In this document: positions 25,358-34,497 of the stretch, one piece after another
How the letters are laid out: every line of letters starts with the position of its first letter
How positions within the stretch are numbered: position 1 is the first letter of the stretch
NCBI RefSeq assembly: GCF_002844535.1
Contig: NZ_PJNH01000004.1
Location: 194,074-258,073 of the forward strand
DNA length: 64,000 bases
Direction of reading: 5' to 3'
DNA from: Halalkalibacillus sediminis
Lineage (GTDB): Bacteria > Bacillota > Bacilli > Bacillales > Alkalibacillaceae
Translations under genes and position numbers: made by a program
The notes under the pieces: model-generated
The model's database searches: none
Told to the model about the DNA's origin: nothing
What the model saw: the letters and a program-made list of their open reading frames with translations, nothing else

Positions 25358-25503
25358 ATTTTTCCTCCTTGGGTGCTAGCGTGTTTAGTAAATATTAATA
25401 TGAATAGGGTTGATATTCAATCCAGGTCACTTGAATTGTGCTCTTCAATCGAGTGTGGCAATATATAAAGAATAATCTGCAAATTTTCTAATGGAGGATA
25501 TAT

Positions 25504-26580
25504 ATGTTCAAAGAAAATTTTCTAACGCAACTCCAATCTCTAGCAAGAATCCAGGGTACACCTGGTCAGGAGATGAAGGTAGTAGAAGAACTAGTAGACC
25601 TTTTCAAACCAGTAGCAGACCACGTAGAAGTCGATCAAATGGGAAATTTATATGCCTATTTAGAAGGAAATCAACCCGGTCCTACGATGATGGTTTCTGC
25701 CCATTCTGATGAGATAGGATGTATGGTAAAAGATATTGATGATAATGGGTTTATACACATCGATCGTACTGGTGGAGTACTTGAATCGTTGTTGGTCGGA
25801 CGAAAAGTGAATGTGAATGGAAATTTTGGTGTCGTGGGAGTTAAAGCGGGACATTTACAGACTCCGGAAGAGAGGAAAGGACAACCTTCGATCAGTCAGT
25901 TGTATGTGGATGTAGGTGCCAAGTCGAAGGCTGAAGTGATCGAGATGGGTATTCAAATTGGTGATCCCATTACGTATATCAGTGAAATTGAACAATTCGC
26001 AAACAAAGACCTGATCTGTGGTAAGGCGATTGACAACCGTAGTTGTTGTGTTCTTTTGGTTGAATTAATGAAGTCTCTAGAAAACCGGAACTTTGCTGGA
26101 ACATTGGTAGGTGTAGTAACTGTACAAGAGGAAGTAGGGTTACGAGGTGCCAAGGTTGCAACCTATAAATTAAACCCTGATTTCGCGTTTGTGATAGATA
26201 CAATTCCGTGCGCGGATACACCAGATAGCATCGGAACAGGTTTGCCAGTTGGAATCGGAGGAGGACCAGTCATACCTGCTTTGGCAGGAAGTTCTGTACG
26301 GGGAAACATCATGGCTCCTCAGATGAAAAAATTAATTATTGAACATGCTGAGAAAGAAGACATTCCTTATCAACTTGCAGTGTTGCCAGGCGCAAGCTCA
26401 GATGTTTCAGCCGTACACCTAGAACGTGAAGGAATTCTGGCTGGTGCCATCACTTTTGCTAGAAGATACTCCCACTCACCTGTTGAAGTCGCTGACCTGA
26501 ATGATTTTGAACAAGGATTGAAACTTTTGACTGCCTTGATAGAGAAGAATGACCAGTGGGGTAGTATGGAATTTATTTAA
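25504..26580 (+). CDS. M42-family metalloaminopeptidase
   Basis: A 358-residue cytoplasmic zinc/cobalt peptidase of the glutamyl aminopeptidase/endoglucanase M family. Metal ligands are in MVSAHSDEIG (first His and nearby Asp), KAIDNRSC (Asp), VQEEVGLRG (catalytic Glu pair), FVIDTIP (Asp) and the final TFARRYSHSPVE (His). B. subtilis YsdC and YtoP are relatives. It should trim N-terminal residues from peptides as a large oligomer. AGGAG precedes the ATG by seven bases. The oxidoreductase gene follows after 12 bases. Confidence 0.9.
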   Translation: MFKENFLTQLQSLARIQGTPGQEMKVVEELVDLFKPVADHVEVDQMGNLYAYLEGNQPGPTMMVSAHSDEIGCMVKDIDDNGFIHIDRTGGVLESLLVGRKVNVNGNFGVVGVKAGHLQTPEERKGQPSISQLYVDVGAKSKAEVIEMGIQIGDPITYISEIEQFANKDLICGKAIDNRSCCVLLVELMKSLENRNFAGTLVGVVTVQEEVGLRGAKVATYKLNPDFAFVIDTIPCADTPDSIGTGLPVGIGGGPVIPALAGSSVRGNIMAPQMKKLIIEHAEKEDIPYQLAVLPGASSDVSAVHLEREGILAGAITFARRYSHSPVEVADLNDFEQGLKLLTALIEKNDQWGSMEFI

Positions 26581-26592
26581 GGAGGAAATGAA

Positions 26593-27624
26593 ATGAGTAC
26601 ATTAAATGTTGGCGTTATTGGTGGGGGATTCGGTTTAAAGGTACAAGCTCCGATGATTAATCTTCACCCTTCAATGAAAGTGACAGCTGTTAGCACGGTG
26701 AATAGACATGAATTACCTGATGATTTGAAAAATGAAGACGTAAAACCGAATCACTATACGGATTGGAAAGAGATGTTGGACACAGAGGATTTGGATTTAG
26801 TTTTTATCAGTTCGATGCCTGTCCTTCACTTCGAAATGGCAAAGTATGCACTTGAGAAAGGATTCAATGTCGTTTGTGAGAAACCTTTCACAGTAGACAG
26901 TTCTGAATCTGAACAATTAGTGGAATTGGCCGATAGGAGTGGCCAAAAGTTTCTGTTGGATTTCGAGTGGCGATATATGCGAGCACGTCAAAAAGCTAAA
27001 GAACTCTTGAATGAAGGTCGAATAGGAAACTTGCTTCACTTTGAATACCACATGTCGATGGCCCAATATCAGCGCTTGGCAACTGCGAAACGTGGTTGGC
27101 TTAGCCAGAAATCTAAAGCCGGCGGGATGTTAGGGGCATTAGGTTCACATTTGATTGACGGAATGAGATGGTTGACTAATAGCGAAGTGAAAGATATAGC
27201 GGGGCTGCTTCCAACACATGTTCCAGAAGGTGATGGAGAGACACGTGATGCAGATGACGGTTTTCTTATACACGGTGTGCTAGAAAATGGATCTACTTTT
27301 TCAATTCAATTTTTATCTGGAATCAATCATGGCTTCGGTTCAATGATGAAGATCTTTGGTACTGAGGGTACGATCGTCCTTGAAAAAGATGAGGAATTGA
27401 GATTTGGGGAAGCAAATGAACCGCTCGAAACTGTGCAATATGAAAGTGTAGGAGACGTACCTAGTGAATTATCGGACGTCGCTAAACGCTATTACGAAGC
27501 ACTCTACCCTTATCTCGAAAAAGTTTATGAATACATTGCTGAAGACAAATTGGATAGCGATCTACCTACGATTCATGACGGGCACGAGAATCAAAAGGTA
27601 TTGGATCGAATAAGAAAACAATAA
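26593..27624 (+). CDS. Gfo/Idh/MocA-family oxidoreductase
   Basis: A 343-residue NAD(P)-dependent dehydrogenase. The N-terminal Rossmann fold has VGVIGGGFG at 6-14 and the family signature CEKPFT near 98-103 with the catalytic lysine. The C-terminal half forms the substrate beta-sheet with LGSHLIDGMRW, where His is probably catalytic. Substrates are usually sugars or inositols; none is suggested by context. It is in an operon with the M42 peptidase and ends at a terminator. Confidence 0.87.
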   Translation: MSTLNVGVIGGGFGLKVQAPMINLHPSMKVTAVSTVNRHELPDDLKNEDVKPNHYTDWKEMLDTEDLDLVFISSMPVLHFEMAKYALEKGFNVVCEKPFTVDSSESEQLVELADRSGQKFLLDFEWRYMRARQKAKELLNEGRIGNLLHFEYHMSMAQYQRLATAKRGWLSQKSKAGGMLGALGSHLIDGMRWLTNSEVKDIAGLLPTHVPEGDGETRDADDGFLIHGVLENGSTFSIQFLSGINHGFGSMMKIFGTEGTIVLEKDEELRFGEANEPLETVQYESVGDVPSELSDVAKRYYEALYPYLEKVYEYIAEDKLDSDLPTIHDGHENQKVLDRIRKQ

Positions 27625-27632
27625 TCAGTTGG

Positions 27633-27659
27633 AGCGCACAAGAATTTGTGCGCTTTTTA
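27633..27659 (+). terminator. Terminator of the M42 peptidase-oxidoreductase operon
   Basis: AGCGCACAA pairs with TTGTGCGCT, followed by five T. Confidence 0.9.
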
Positions 27660-27726
27660 TTTACTGAATAGTAGGTTCAGTTTGTATTTCTCCTCTTTAC
27701 TTAATATAAGGTGATTAATCCAAAAC

Positions 27727-28161
27727 CTATTTCGTCTCCACAACCACAGTTCCAAAAAGATTATTGTTTATATAAGCATCTAGCTCCCAAATTCCTTCAC
27801 TTGGTACAGACATTGAACTTGGAGTATGCGCGTCAGCAGTATTATGTGCGCCACCTAATACTATGTCGTCAATAATGACTTCTTCTTCACCAGTGTCTTG
27901 GTTTGTACCGACTACTTTCAGAGAATCCCCTTCAGATACATCCCCCCAAAAATGCCACATATATTTATTTCCTTCTCCTGGAATGAAGGGGGGACCCTGC
28001 TCATCATAAATGAAACCGAGTTTTCCTTCTTCACCAATCATCTCATAACTTCCAGCTTTGAAGGTAGAGCTGGGGTCCTTTGTGTTGCTAGACTCATTCG
28101 TACAACCGAACAGAGCAATAGTAGAAAAAATTAGAAACAATAGTACTAAAATCTTTTTCAT
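27727..28161 (-). CDS. DUF4871-type lipoprotein
   Basis: A 144-residue lipoprotein with signal peptide and lipobox LFGC at residues 17-20. FKAGSYEMIGEEGKLGF, PFIPGEGNKYMWHFWGD and a C-terminal WELDAYINNNLFGTVVV suggest an Ig-like beta-sandwich matching DUF4871, a family of exported Bacillus proteins without assigned role. A good ribosome binding site (AGGAGG) precedes the ATG. It is convergent with the preceding operon. Confidence 0.75.
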   Translation of the reverse strand: MKKILVLLFLIFSTIALFGCTNESSNTKDPSSTFKAGSYEMIGEEGKLGFIYDEQGPPFIPGEGNKYMWHFWGDVSEGDSLKVVGTNQDTGEEEVIIDDIVLGGAHNTADAHTPSSMSVPSEGIWELDAYINNNLFGTVVVETK

Positions 28162-28320
28162 ATTAAACCTCCTAATTCTACTATTTATTTTATGGATTAT
28201 TTGTATAAAGTATAAATGAAAAAAGGAAAAAATTGAACATTTTTCCTTTTTTAAAGAGGGAAAACGAAATTTCTCTAGAAGTAAATAGTTGTTAAGTATA
28301 TCTGGAGAGTGTGTTTTTAA

Positions 28321-28794
28321 ATGAGAAAAACTTTACCTTACGTAGTAGTGTCGTTACTGGTGATTACAAGTATTCTTACAGTCTATTATTACGACAAAAA
28401 TCAAAAGGCAGAGAGTGAAATCATTTTTAAAGAAATGTTGATATTCAGAAATCATGTCACTGGAACCGTACGTGCGGTTAATGCTCAAGATGAAAACATG
28501 ATGAAGGACACTGCTCATAGAATCATTGCGTTTGAAACTTTTCATTCGAAAAGGATTGAATTTGAACATAGTGAGCTTGCATTGAATAATTTTGAATCAG
28601 CCGTTCGAATGTTGGCAACGGTGGAACCCCAACAATATCCAGAGGTATATGAAGTTTTGGATGATATTCATGATGTTGTTATTAATTATCTACGGAAAGA
28701 TATGAAAGAAAAAGATATCATTCATTCTTCTGAGAACGTTGAGCCTTATATTGAAACGTTTGTGAACCAGGTTGAACAATTAAGTAAGAAGTAA
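28321..28794 (+). CDS. Membrane-anchored protein of unknown function
   Basis: A 157-residue protein with one N-terminal helix at 7-24 (YVVVSLLVITSILTVYYY) that would act as uncleaved anchor, leaving an alpha-helical outer domain. The domain has regularly spaced hydrophobic residues and two histidine-containing stretches (AHRIIAFETFHSKR, LDDIHDVVINYL). I do not recognise the family. GGAGAG is 14 bases before the ATG, a weak site. Nudix gene follows 31 bases later. Confidence 0.65.
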   Translation: MRKTLPYVVVSLLVITSILTVYYYDKNQKAESEIIFKEMLIFRNHVTGTVRAVNAQDENMMKDTAHRIIAFETFHSKRIEFEHSELALNNFESAVRMLATVEPQQYPEVYEVLDDIHDVVINYLRKDMKEKDIIHSSENVEPYIETFVNQVEQLSKK

Positions 28795-28825
28795 CAAATT
28801 ACATATTCTTAAGGAGGAAAAGGTT

Positions 28826-29308
28826 ATGGCTATGCCAACACATATTGTTGCAGCTGCGGGAGTTGTTGAAGACGGAGAGGGAAATATTCTATTAGTGAAT
28901 ACATACAACGGAGGATGGGTATTCCCAGGAGGCCAAGTTGAGATCGGAGAAAATTTGATGGATGCAGTGGTAAGGGAGATTAAAGAAGAAAGCGGAATCG
29001 ATGCAGAGGTAGTAAGTTTGATCGGACTCTACTCAAATACTGGTACACATAAATGGTATGACGGTGTAACGGAAGTACCGACCAAACTGATGTCAGACTA
29101 TGTATGCAAGTTGATTGGTGGTTCATTGACCACCTCAGAGGAGACCTCTGACAGTCGATGGGTTCCAAAGGATCAAGTTCTTGATTTTATAAAGACACCC
29201 GCGATTCGATATCGGTATAAAAAGTACTTGGAATTCAATGGTGACATTAATTATTCAGAGTATGTCACTCATCCGGAATTTGAATTGAAAGCTAGTAGAT
29301 CAGTTTAA
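28826..29308 (+). CDS. Nudix hydrolase
   Basis: A 160-residue pyrophosphohydrolase with full Nudix box from GGQVEIGENL to EESGID (about 36-58) holding the REIKEE metal ligands. GGWVFPGGQ before it is the typical loop of the MutT/ADP-ribose branch. Preferred substrate unknown. AAGGAGG is close to the ATG. It appears co-directional with the VOC and SnoaL-like genes but a 150-base gap separates them. Confidence 0.85.
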   Translation: MAMPTHIVAAAGVVEDGEGNILLVNTYNGGWVFPGGQVEIGENLMDAVVREIKEESGIDAEVVSLIGLYSNTGTHKWYDGVTEVPTKLMSDYVCKLIGGSLTTSEETSDSRWVPKDQVLDFIKTPAIRYRYKKYLEFNGDINYSEYVTHPEFELKASRSV

Positions 29309-29461
29309 TAAATTTTGCTCAGGGCGAGCCTGAAAGTACAGGCAATAAAACAGTAATTGAAATGAAAGAAAAGTTAAAAAAATGTACCTTTAATGTTTAG
29401 AAAGAATCAAAAGTGGTAAACAAAAGTAAATTTCAATATTTTGAAAGTTTGAGGTGATTAA

Positions 29462-29812
29462 ATGAAAACTAATCTTATGCATGTCCGTATCAACGTATCT
29501 GATTTGAAGAGGTCCGAGAAGTGGTACACGGATATCTTGGGATTCAAGGTTGATACAGAGTGGCCCCCTGAGAGACCAGAGTATATTCGTTTCGAGTCCG
29601 AAGGTGGAGCGGTGTTTGCTATTATGGAGGCGGATGATTGCCGTGCATTACGTGGACGAATTGATTTTTATGTCGACGACGTTGATGCACTATGGAAAAA
29701 GTTAAGAGGAAAAGCTCATGTGGCAGAGGATCTCCATACTACATCTTACGACACAAGAAAGTTCACCATTCAAGATCCAGATGGTAATAAATTGAGCTTT
29801 GTTCAAGGTTAA
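29462..29812 (+). CDS. VOC-family protein (glyoxalase/bleomycin-resistance fold)
   Basis: A 116-residue single VOC domain made of two beta-alpha-beta-beta-beta halves. His7 in MHVRINVSDL, together with Glu and the C-terminal KFTIQDPDGNKLSFVQ, form the usual metal pocket. FVDTEWPPERPEYIRFESEGG-like spacing suggests a lyase or binding protein; the substrate cannot be told. The next gene starts 20 bases on, so the two may form an operon. Confidence 0.83.
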   Translation: MKTNLMHVRINVSDLKRSEKWYTDILGFKVDTEWPPERPEYIRFESEGGAVFAIMEADDCRALRGRIDFYVDDVDALWKKLRGKAHVAEDLHTTSYDTRKFTIQDPDGNKLSFVQG

Positions 29813-29832
29813 TTAGAGAAGGAGAAAAAATA

Positions 29833-30210
29833 TTGGTTGAAGCAGAGACTATAATGGAACAATATTTTCAAGCTTGGAATACAAGCTTAATCAGTAAAAA
29901 TGGAGATGGAATTAGAAATTTCATGTCCAGAGATTTTGTAGGGTATTGGGCTCACTCAAAGACTAAGCAGCCCGACCCTTATTTTTTTGATTACGATCTT
30001 GAAGCTGTTTTGAAACAGATGGATGATGCTGAAAAAAGCTTTGAGACTACCTCGGTGGCTAAAAGAGATGGTGATCAGCAGATGACTATTCTCGGTAGAG
30101 AAACTAATATGATTGCTGGAAAACCTTATCGAGCACAATGCATGTTTGTCTGGAAAAATGAACATGGCAAATGGAAGCTGTTGAGGGAGTATATTGAATT
30201 AGAAGGGTAG
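29833..30210 (+). CDS. SnoaL/NTF2-like protein (DUF4440-type)
   Basis: A 125-residue small alpha+beta-cone protein. The helical start (AETIMEQYFQAWNTSL) and strands ending in QCMFVWKNEHGKWKLLREYIEL are typical of NTF2-like, DUF4440 or polyketide-cyclase-like proteins that bind small ligands. TTG 29833 is chosen from GAGAAGGAG ten bases before it. Function unknown. Confidence 0.7.
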   Translation: MVEAETIMEQYFQAWNTSLISKNGDGIRNFMSRDFVGYWAHSKTKQPDPYFFDYDLEAVLKQMDDAEKSFETTSVAKRDGDQQMTILGRETNMIAGKPYRAQCMFVWKNEHGKWKLLREYIELEG

Positions 30211-30229
30211 ATTTATTGGGGGAATAAAT

Positions 30230-30682
30230 ATGAATAACCAATTAGTTGCTAAAGTTATCCACGGGGCGCATGCTCATGTGGATCCATTAGCAGTTTTTGA
30301 AGGACTTACTTGTGAACAATTACAAAAATACGAATCAGACCATTCATTTTCGGTATGGCAATTACTTAATCATATGAATTATTGGCAATTGTTCGTGGTA
30401 GAGATGCTGGAGGGAGAGAACCCAAATCCCCCTGAAAGAGATGAAGATTCTTGGATTTCTAGTGAATTCCCGGACGGAGCAGAAGAATTAAGTCAAATAG
30501 TCGATGACTTTAAAAATGGTATAAAAAAACTTATTGAAGAAGCCGAAAAACCGATGGAAGAAATTATCCCTCATACTGATGGCACCTCAAGAGAAGAGAT
30601 ATTGATGGATATCGCTTTACACAATAGTTATCATGCGGGACAGGTTGTACATATTCGAAAAAGGCATAAGGACTGGAATTAG
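30230..30682 (+). CDS. DinB-family protein
   Basis: A 150-residue four-helix-bundle protein with the three DinB histidines in LLNHMNYW, DIALHNSYH and the last of that motif (SYHAGQVVHIRK). The family includes bacillithiol S-transferase-like members; no specific function can be assigned. It begins 19 bases after the SnoaL-like gene and may be co-transcribed. ATG 30230 follows GGGGGAATA. Confidence 0.82.
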   Translation: MNNQLVAKVIHGAHAHVDPLAVFEGLTCEQLQKYESDHSFSVWQLLNHMNYWQLFVVEMLEGENPNPPERDEDSWISSEFPDGAEELSQIVDDFKNGIKKLIEEAEKPMEEIIPHTDGTSREEILMDIALHNSYHAGQVVHIRKRHKDWN

Positions 30683-30698
30683 GTGAAGAAGTCTCCAC

Positions 30699-31217
30699 CT
30701 AATTATCCAATATCCATTCGACTGCTTCTTTTAAATTCCTGAAATTTTTATATGCTAATGTTGATCGGCCCACCACCATCAAGCTTTTAAGACCTGCAGA
30801 AAGCCCGGCTTTTATGTCGGGCTCTCGGTCTCCAATCATGTAACTTTGTTCGATATCAATGTCATACTTTTTGACAAGATCTTTAATCATACCTGCTTCA
30901 GGCTTCCTGCAGTCACATCCCTCATCAGGTCGATGCGTACATGCTTTGACCTCAGTGATCATCGCTCCTTTTTCCTCGAGAGCACTTACCATGTAGTCAT
31001 GAATTTCTTCCAAGGTACGCTCAGACATGTACTTGAGCCCTACTCCGCCTTGGTTAGTTACTACAAAAACCTCGTAACCATGGTCATTCAGTTTTTTGAT
31101 TGATTCTGCAACTCCATCTAGAAAATAAAATTGCTCAGGTTGATTAACAAACTTCACCCGTTTTGTTTTAACTTCATTTATAACTCCATCTCGATCTAGA
31201 AATACAGCCTTATGCAT
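30699..31217 (-). CDS. HAD-IIIA phosphatase, GmhB-like
   Basis: A 172-residue phosphatase. Motif I FLDRDGVIN has nucleophile Asp8 and acid/base Asp10; motif II is VVTNQGG; the zinc loop CTHRPDEGCDCRKP (near 93-106) is typical of heptose bisphosphate and histidinol phosphate phosphatases; motif IV is MIGDREPDI. In a Gram-positive without LPS it probably acts in glycero-manno-heptose or other sugar phosphate metabolism, or has a broad role. ATG 31217. Confidence 0.86.
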   Translation of the reverse strand: MHKAVFLDRDGVINEVKTKRVKFVNQPEQFYFLDGVAESIKKLNDHGYEVFVVTNQGGVGLKYMSERTLEEIHDYMVSALEEKGAMITEVKACTHRPDEGCDCRKPEAGMIKDLVKKYDIDIEQSYMIGDREPDIKAGLSAGLKSLMVVGRSTLAYKNFRNLKEAVEWILDN

Positions 31218-31277
31218 AATTAAGATTCCTTCTTTATTTTTTTCTATCAGTATTTCCTATGGAATTTTTTTAAGTCA

Positions 31278-32087
31278 TTAAGTGTTGAATTGTATTCCAA
31301 GTCGCACTAGATCCTGTACAGAACCATCTTGGGCACTTCTAGTATAGACTTGTAGTTCACCTCTTTGGGTAGACGGTGCTCTGTCGAATGTCAGGTTTGT
31401 TCTAAAACGTCCATAGGTTGGTGCACCATATTCTGCTGTTGTGAAAGTTTCTTCAATAATTTCATTCTGATTAAAATCAAGAAGGCGGTACAAAACATTT
31501 GCTTCAAATGCACGAGCATAACCCTCTAATATAGAACCATCGGAAACAGAACTTCCTGGGAGTGGCTGTGTCACAATAATATTTCGTGATGAGGGGAGAG
31601 GGATAATCATTTGTGTTCCAGGATAAATAAGATCTGGTGAAATGGCTGGACGATTGGCATTGGCTCGTAGGATTTCTTCAATAGAAGCCCCAGTTCTAGT
31701 TGAGATTCCACTTAATGTATCGCCTGACTCGATTTCATAAATATAGGCTGGTAGTAAGAGTTGTTGATTAGGGAATATATAGTTTGGATTCTGTATGGAG
31801 TAGTTTGTTCCAATTAGCAGGTCAGGATGCGCTGAAAAGCGGAAGGCAATCGATCCAACAGTGTCGCCATTTTGAACGACGTATAATGTGTTTGAAAGGT
31901 TAGAAATAATCTTAGGAACAATCAAAACCTGCCCAGGGAATATGAGATAGGGATCAGTGAAGGGTGGATAAATTCCATTCGCTTCAACTATAGCTTCAAC
32001 ATCACTTTCGTAGCGATTGGCTATCTGGTATAAGGTGTCACCACCCTGGACAGTGTGAAGAATATGGGTTCCAGGTGGAATCGGCAT
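31278..32087 (-). CDS. Spore-type protein: three LysM domains plus Gmad2 domain
   Basis: A 269-residue protein without signal peptide. Three LysM motifs (about 9-57, 68-112, 115-165) show the QGGDTLYQIANRY, QNGDTVGSIAFRF and ESGDTLSGISTRT openings and bind peptidoglycan or chitin-like glycans. Residues 170-268 form a Gmad2 domain, an Ig-like fold known from spore germination proteins. This pairing suggests a spore-surface or cortex-associated role. ATG 32087 is chosen because AAGGAGTG precedes it; the frame extends upstream into the DinB gene. Confidence 0.83.
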   Translation of the reverse strand: MPIPPGTHILHTVQGGDTLYQIANRYESDVEAIVEANGIYPPFTDPYLIFPGQVLIVPKIISNLSNTLYVVQNGDTVGSIAFRFSAHPDLLIGTNYSIQNPNYIFPNQQLLLPAYIYEIESGDTLSGISTRTGASIEEILRANANRPAISPDLIYPGTQMIIPLPSSRNIIVTQPLPGSSVSDGSILEGYARAFEANVLYRLLDFNQNEIIEETFTTAEYGAPTYGRFRTNLTFDRAPSTQRGELQVYTRSAQDGSVQDLVRLGIQFNT

Positions 32088-32155
32088 GATGAAATCACTC
32101 CTTTTTTGTACATCATTGATTAATATGACGAGTGCTGGAGTGATATGCATATTTG

Positions 32156-32674
32156 TCATCTTTCCCTTAATCTTCTTTTGAGTAATCTAATTTGGCCACG
32201 GTGGTTGATTTCATCTTCCATGACATGAAACCATAAATAATAGTTGTTATAAGCAATGCCGTTATGCCAAGTATTTTCTTTATACAACCATTCATCATCA
32301 AGTTTTTTAAAGGTTGAAAGTGTAGTTTTTCTTACGTTCTCTAGAGTTTTGATGTATTCTTCAACTTGTTGACTTTTAATTTTGTGTCTAGCTGTTTCTC
32401 CTAGTTCTAATGCAGTTTTCCAATCTTTTAGCTCCGCTTCTGTTAAATCTCTTCGTTCAAAAGAAATCACCTGATGAACAGCTTCTATAGCTGCAATATG
32501 TTTAAGAATAGCTCCGATTGTGTTTCCGTTGTCATGAATCAGTCTGTCGAGCTCTTCCAATCTAAGATCTTTGATCTCTGAGAGTGTTACTTCCCTTGTG
32601 TGAGTGAGCATGGAAATTAGTTCGCCTATCTTCTCACTATAGTTTTCCACGGGTTTTATTCTATAATTAATCAT
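32156..32674 (-). CDS. DinB-family protein (DUF664-type)
   Basis: A 172-residue helical protein. LKHIAAIEAVHQ carries the first metal histidine and MEDEINHRGQIRLLKRRL the last, as in DinB/DUF664. AGGAGG lies upstream of the ATG. The spore LysM gene begins 70 bases downstream on the same strand. Biochemical role unknown. Confidence 0.8.
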   Translation of the reverse strand: MINYRIKPVENYSEKIGELISMLTHTREVTLSEIKDLRLEELDRLIHDNGNTIGAILKHIAAIEAVHQVISFERRDLTEAELKDWKTALELGETARHKIKSQQVEEYIKTLENVRKTTLSTFKKLDDEWLYKENTWHNGIAYNNYYLWFHVMEDEINHRGQIRLLKRRLRER

Positions 32675-32780
32675 GAAATCCCTCCTGAGGCTAGACTATC
32701 AGCTATAAGAAATAATATAAGACTGATATTTTTCTGGGAAACTTGGTATAATGAAATTGAGCAACAAAATAAATTACATA

Positions 32781-32826
32781 AAAAAACGTTGGAGAGCCAT
32801 TTCAAATGACTTTCCAACGTTTTTTA
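32781..32826 (-). terminator. Terminator of the glutamate symporter-family gene
   Basis: AAAAACGTTGGA pairs with TTCCAACGTTTTT, with an inner CATTT/AAATG stem. T-rich on both outer sides, so it works in either direction. Confidence 0.9.
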
Positions 32827-32837
32827 TTTCTTCATTG

Positions 32838-34241
32838 TTATTCCTTCTTTTTCCCGAAGTAAAGTAAACCTACTAATAGTCCAATGATGAGCATGACTGT
32901 TGCAAACCCAAGGAATGGAAGTGGTCCATATTCGTATATGAGTGGTACGGATAATGCGGTCACTAGTCCACCACCCAGGAATGGCTCGAACACTAGCTGT
33001 TTGTAACCGAAACCTTCGAATGCTGGGGATTCTGTTTCAGGGTCCGCCACTCTCATCAATAATAGACCAGTAGCTGTAATACCCATTGATTGACCGAAAT
33101 CACCGATTGCACGTTCTAACCAGTAAGTGGGGATCATCCTTGGTGCTAGAACGAAGAAACCAAGGACGTTCCAAGCAATACCTGCACCAGCTAATAATAA
33201 GAACGGCACGAGATAATCACCGATGACGTCTAATGAAACGGTTGCGATTGCAGCTAAGATTAATACATCGAGTGAAAAACCTTGGATACGGCTGATCATA
33301 CGTCGATCTATCACTTCTGTGTTATCGATTTTCGTGAAGAACAGCTGTACCAATATACCACCGATCATTGCTAGTGGGAATAGAGGTACATAGGTCATCA
33401 AGTCTGAACCGATGATCGTTGCTTCTGCAAATATGAATAACTCTAGTAAAACATAACCGACAAGAATGGCGGCACTTATAATAGCAATGTGGAGCGACAG
33501 TGGCTCGATCGACTCTGGACGAACGGTCATTTTTGCAGCTGGTTCACGGTTTTCGAATTCAACAATACCAGCTCTCTTAATTTTAGACTGTTCTTTGACG
33601 TCCTTGATGATTTCTGTTTTATTTTTCTTAACGCCCCAGTTGATAAAGGCGATACCAATAAGTACACCGGAAAGTATACCAACTGTAGCTAGTCCAATGG
33701 CCAAGTCATAAGCTTCAGCAAAATCCATTTCTTCAAATGTACCTTGAAGACCTGCTGCTGTACCATGACCACCTTCAAAACCAACTTCAATCAGTGCACC
33801 AGCCATCGGCGGCATTCCGAAAAATGGCCCGAGTACAAATAAAGCTAACAATATACCAACAACGTATTGTCCCCAACCTAGACTCCAACCGAAAGCTAAT
33901 TGAGGACCACCAATATGCCAAATCTTTTTGAGCCCAGGCAAAATGGTTCCTAAAAATAGTGTTGCAAAGACAACGTTAATCAATAGGCCGGGTAAAGCCG
34001 CCCAGACCTCTGTCATTTCTTGAGTCATCACACCGTTTGACCAAAATGAATCTTCACCGGTGATGGGCGTCATTATTTTTCCTAATACCTGCGGACCTAA
34101 TAGTAGTGCTAAGAAACCCGCAATAACTGAGGAAGGTAAGAACAAAGCTTGTAACCATTTGACTCTTACTCTAATCCATTTACCAATTAATAAAAATAAT
34201 CCTAAATATAATAGAGCGAAACCTATCTGATCGGGTGTCAT
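32838..34241 (-). CDS. GltS/ESS-type sodium:glutamate symporter family protein
   Basis: A 467-residue membrane protein with about 12 helices arranged as two inverted halves. VGFEGGHGTAAGLQGTFEE (mid-first half) is the re-entrant glutamate-symporter signature, and AIGDFGQSMGITATGLLLMR is its counterpart in the second half. A long charged loop joins the halves. ESS family members carry glutamate with sodium, which would suit a halotolerant organism. B. subtilis lacks a close copy. ATG 34241 follows AGGAGGGG. Confidence 0.85.
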   Translation of the reverse strand: MTPDQIGFALLYLGLFLLIGKWIRVRVKWLQALFLPSSVIAGFLALLLGPQVLGKIMTPITGEDSFWSNGVMTQEMTEVWAALPGLLINVVFATLFLGTILPGLKKIWHIGGPQLAFGWSLGWGQYVVGILLALFVLGPFFGMPPMAGALIEVGFEGGHGTAAGLQGTFEEMDFAEAYDLAIGLATVGILSGVLIGIAFINWGVKKNKTEIIKDVKEQSKIKRAGIVEFENREPAAKMTVRPESIEPLSLHIAIISAAILVGYVLLELFIFAEATIIGSDLMTYVPLFPLAMIGGILVQLFFTKIDNTEVIDRRMISRIQGFSLDVLILAAIATVSLDVIGDYLVPFLLLAGAGIAWNVLGFFVLAPRMIPTYWLERAIGDFGQSMGITATGLLLMRVADPETESPAFEGFGYKQLVFEPFLGGGLVTALSVPLIYEYGPLPFLGFATVMLIIGLLVGLLYFGKKKE

Positions 34242-34445
34242 GATACCCCTCCTGCACAAAATGATTTTATAACATTTTGTTCCACCAAATAACTGTAATT
34301 AAACTCGGTGAGGGGATAACGTGACAAAAGTCTTGATGGGATCTTATGGAAAAATATCTACCACCATGACTTTTTCAACGCCTTCATTTCCACTTATTAC
34401 AAATTGGTCTATCATTATATGTAGAAAGAAAAAACGATTATTTTG

Positions 34446-34476
34446 TTGACTCTGACGTTACGTCATACCTTACTGT
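34446..34476 (+). promoter_or_regulatory. MerR-type promoter with palindromic operator
   Basis: TTGACT (34446-34451) is followed after 19 bases by TACTGT (34471-34476). The long spacer holds the near-palindrome TGACGTTACGTCA (34453-34465), the layout by which MerR-family activators twist an overlong promoter. It should allow self-activation of the downstream regulator when its ligand is bound. The -10 match is only three of six. Confidence 0.6.
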
Positions 34477-34497
34477 ATAAATGGAAGGGGTGAGAAT

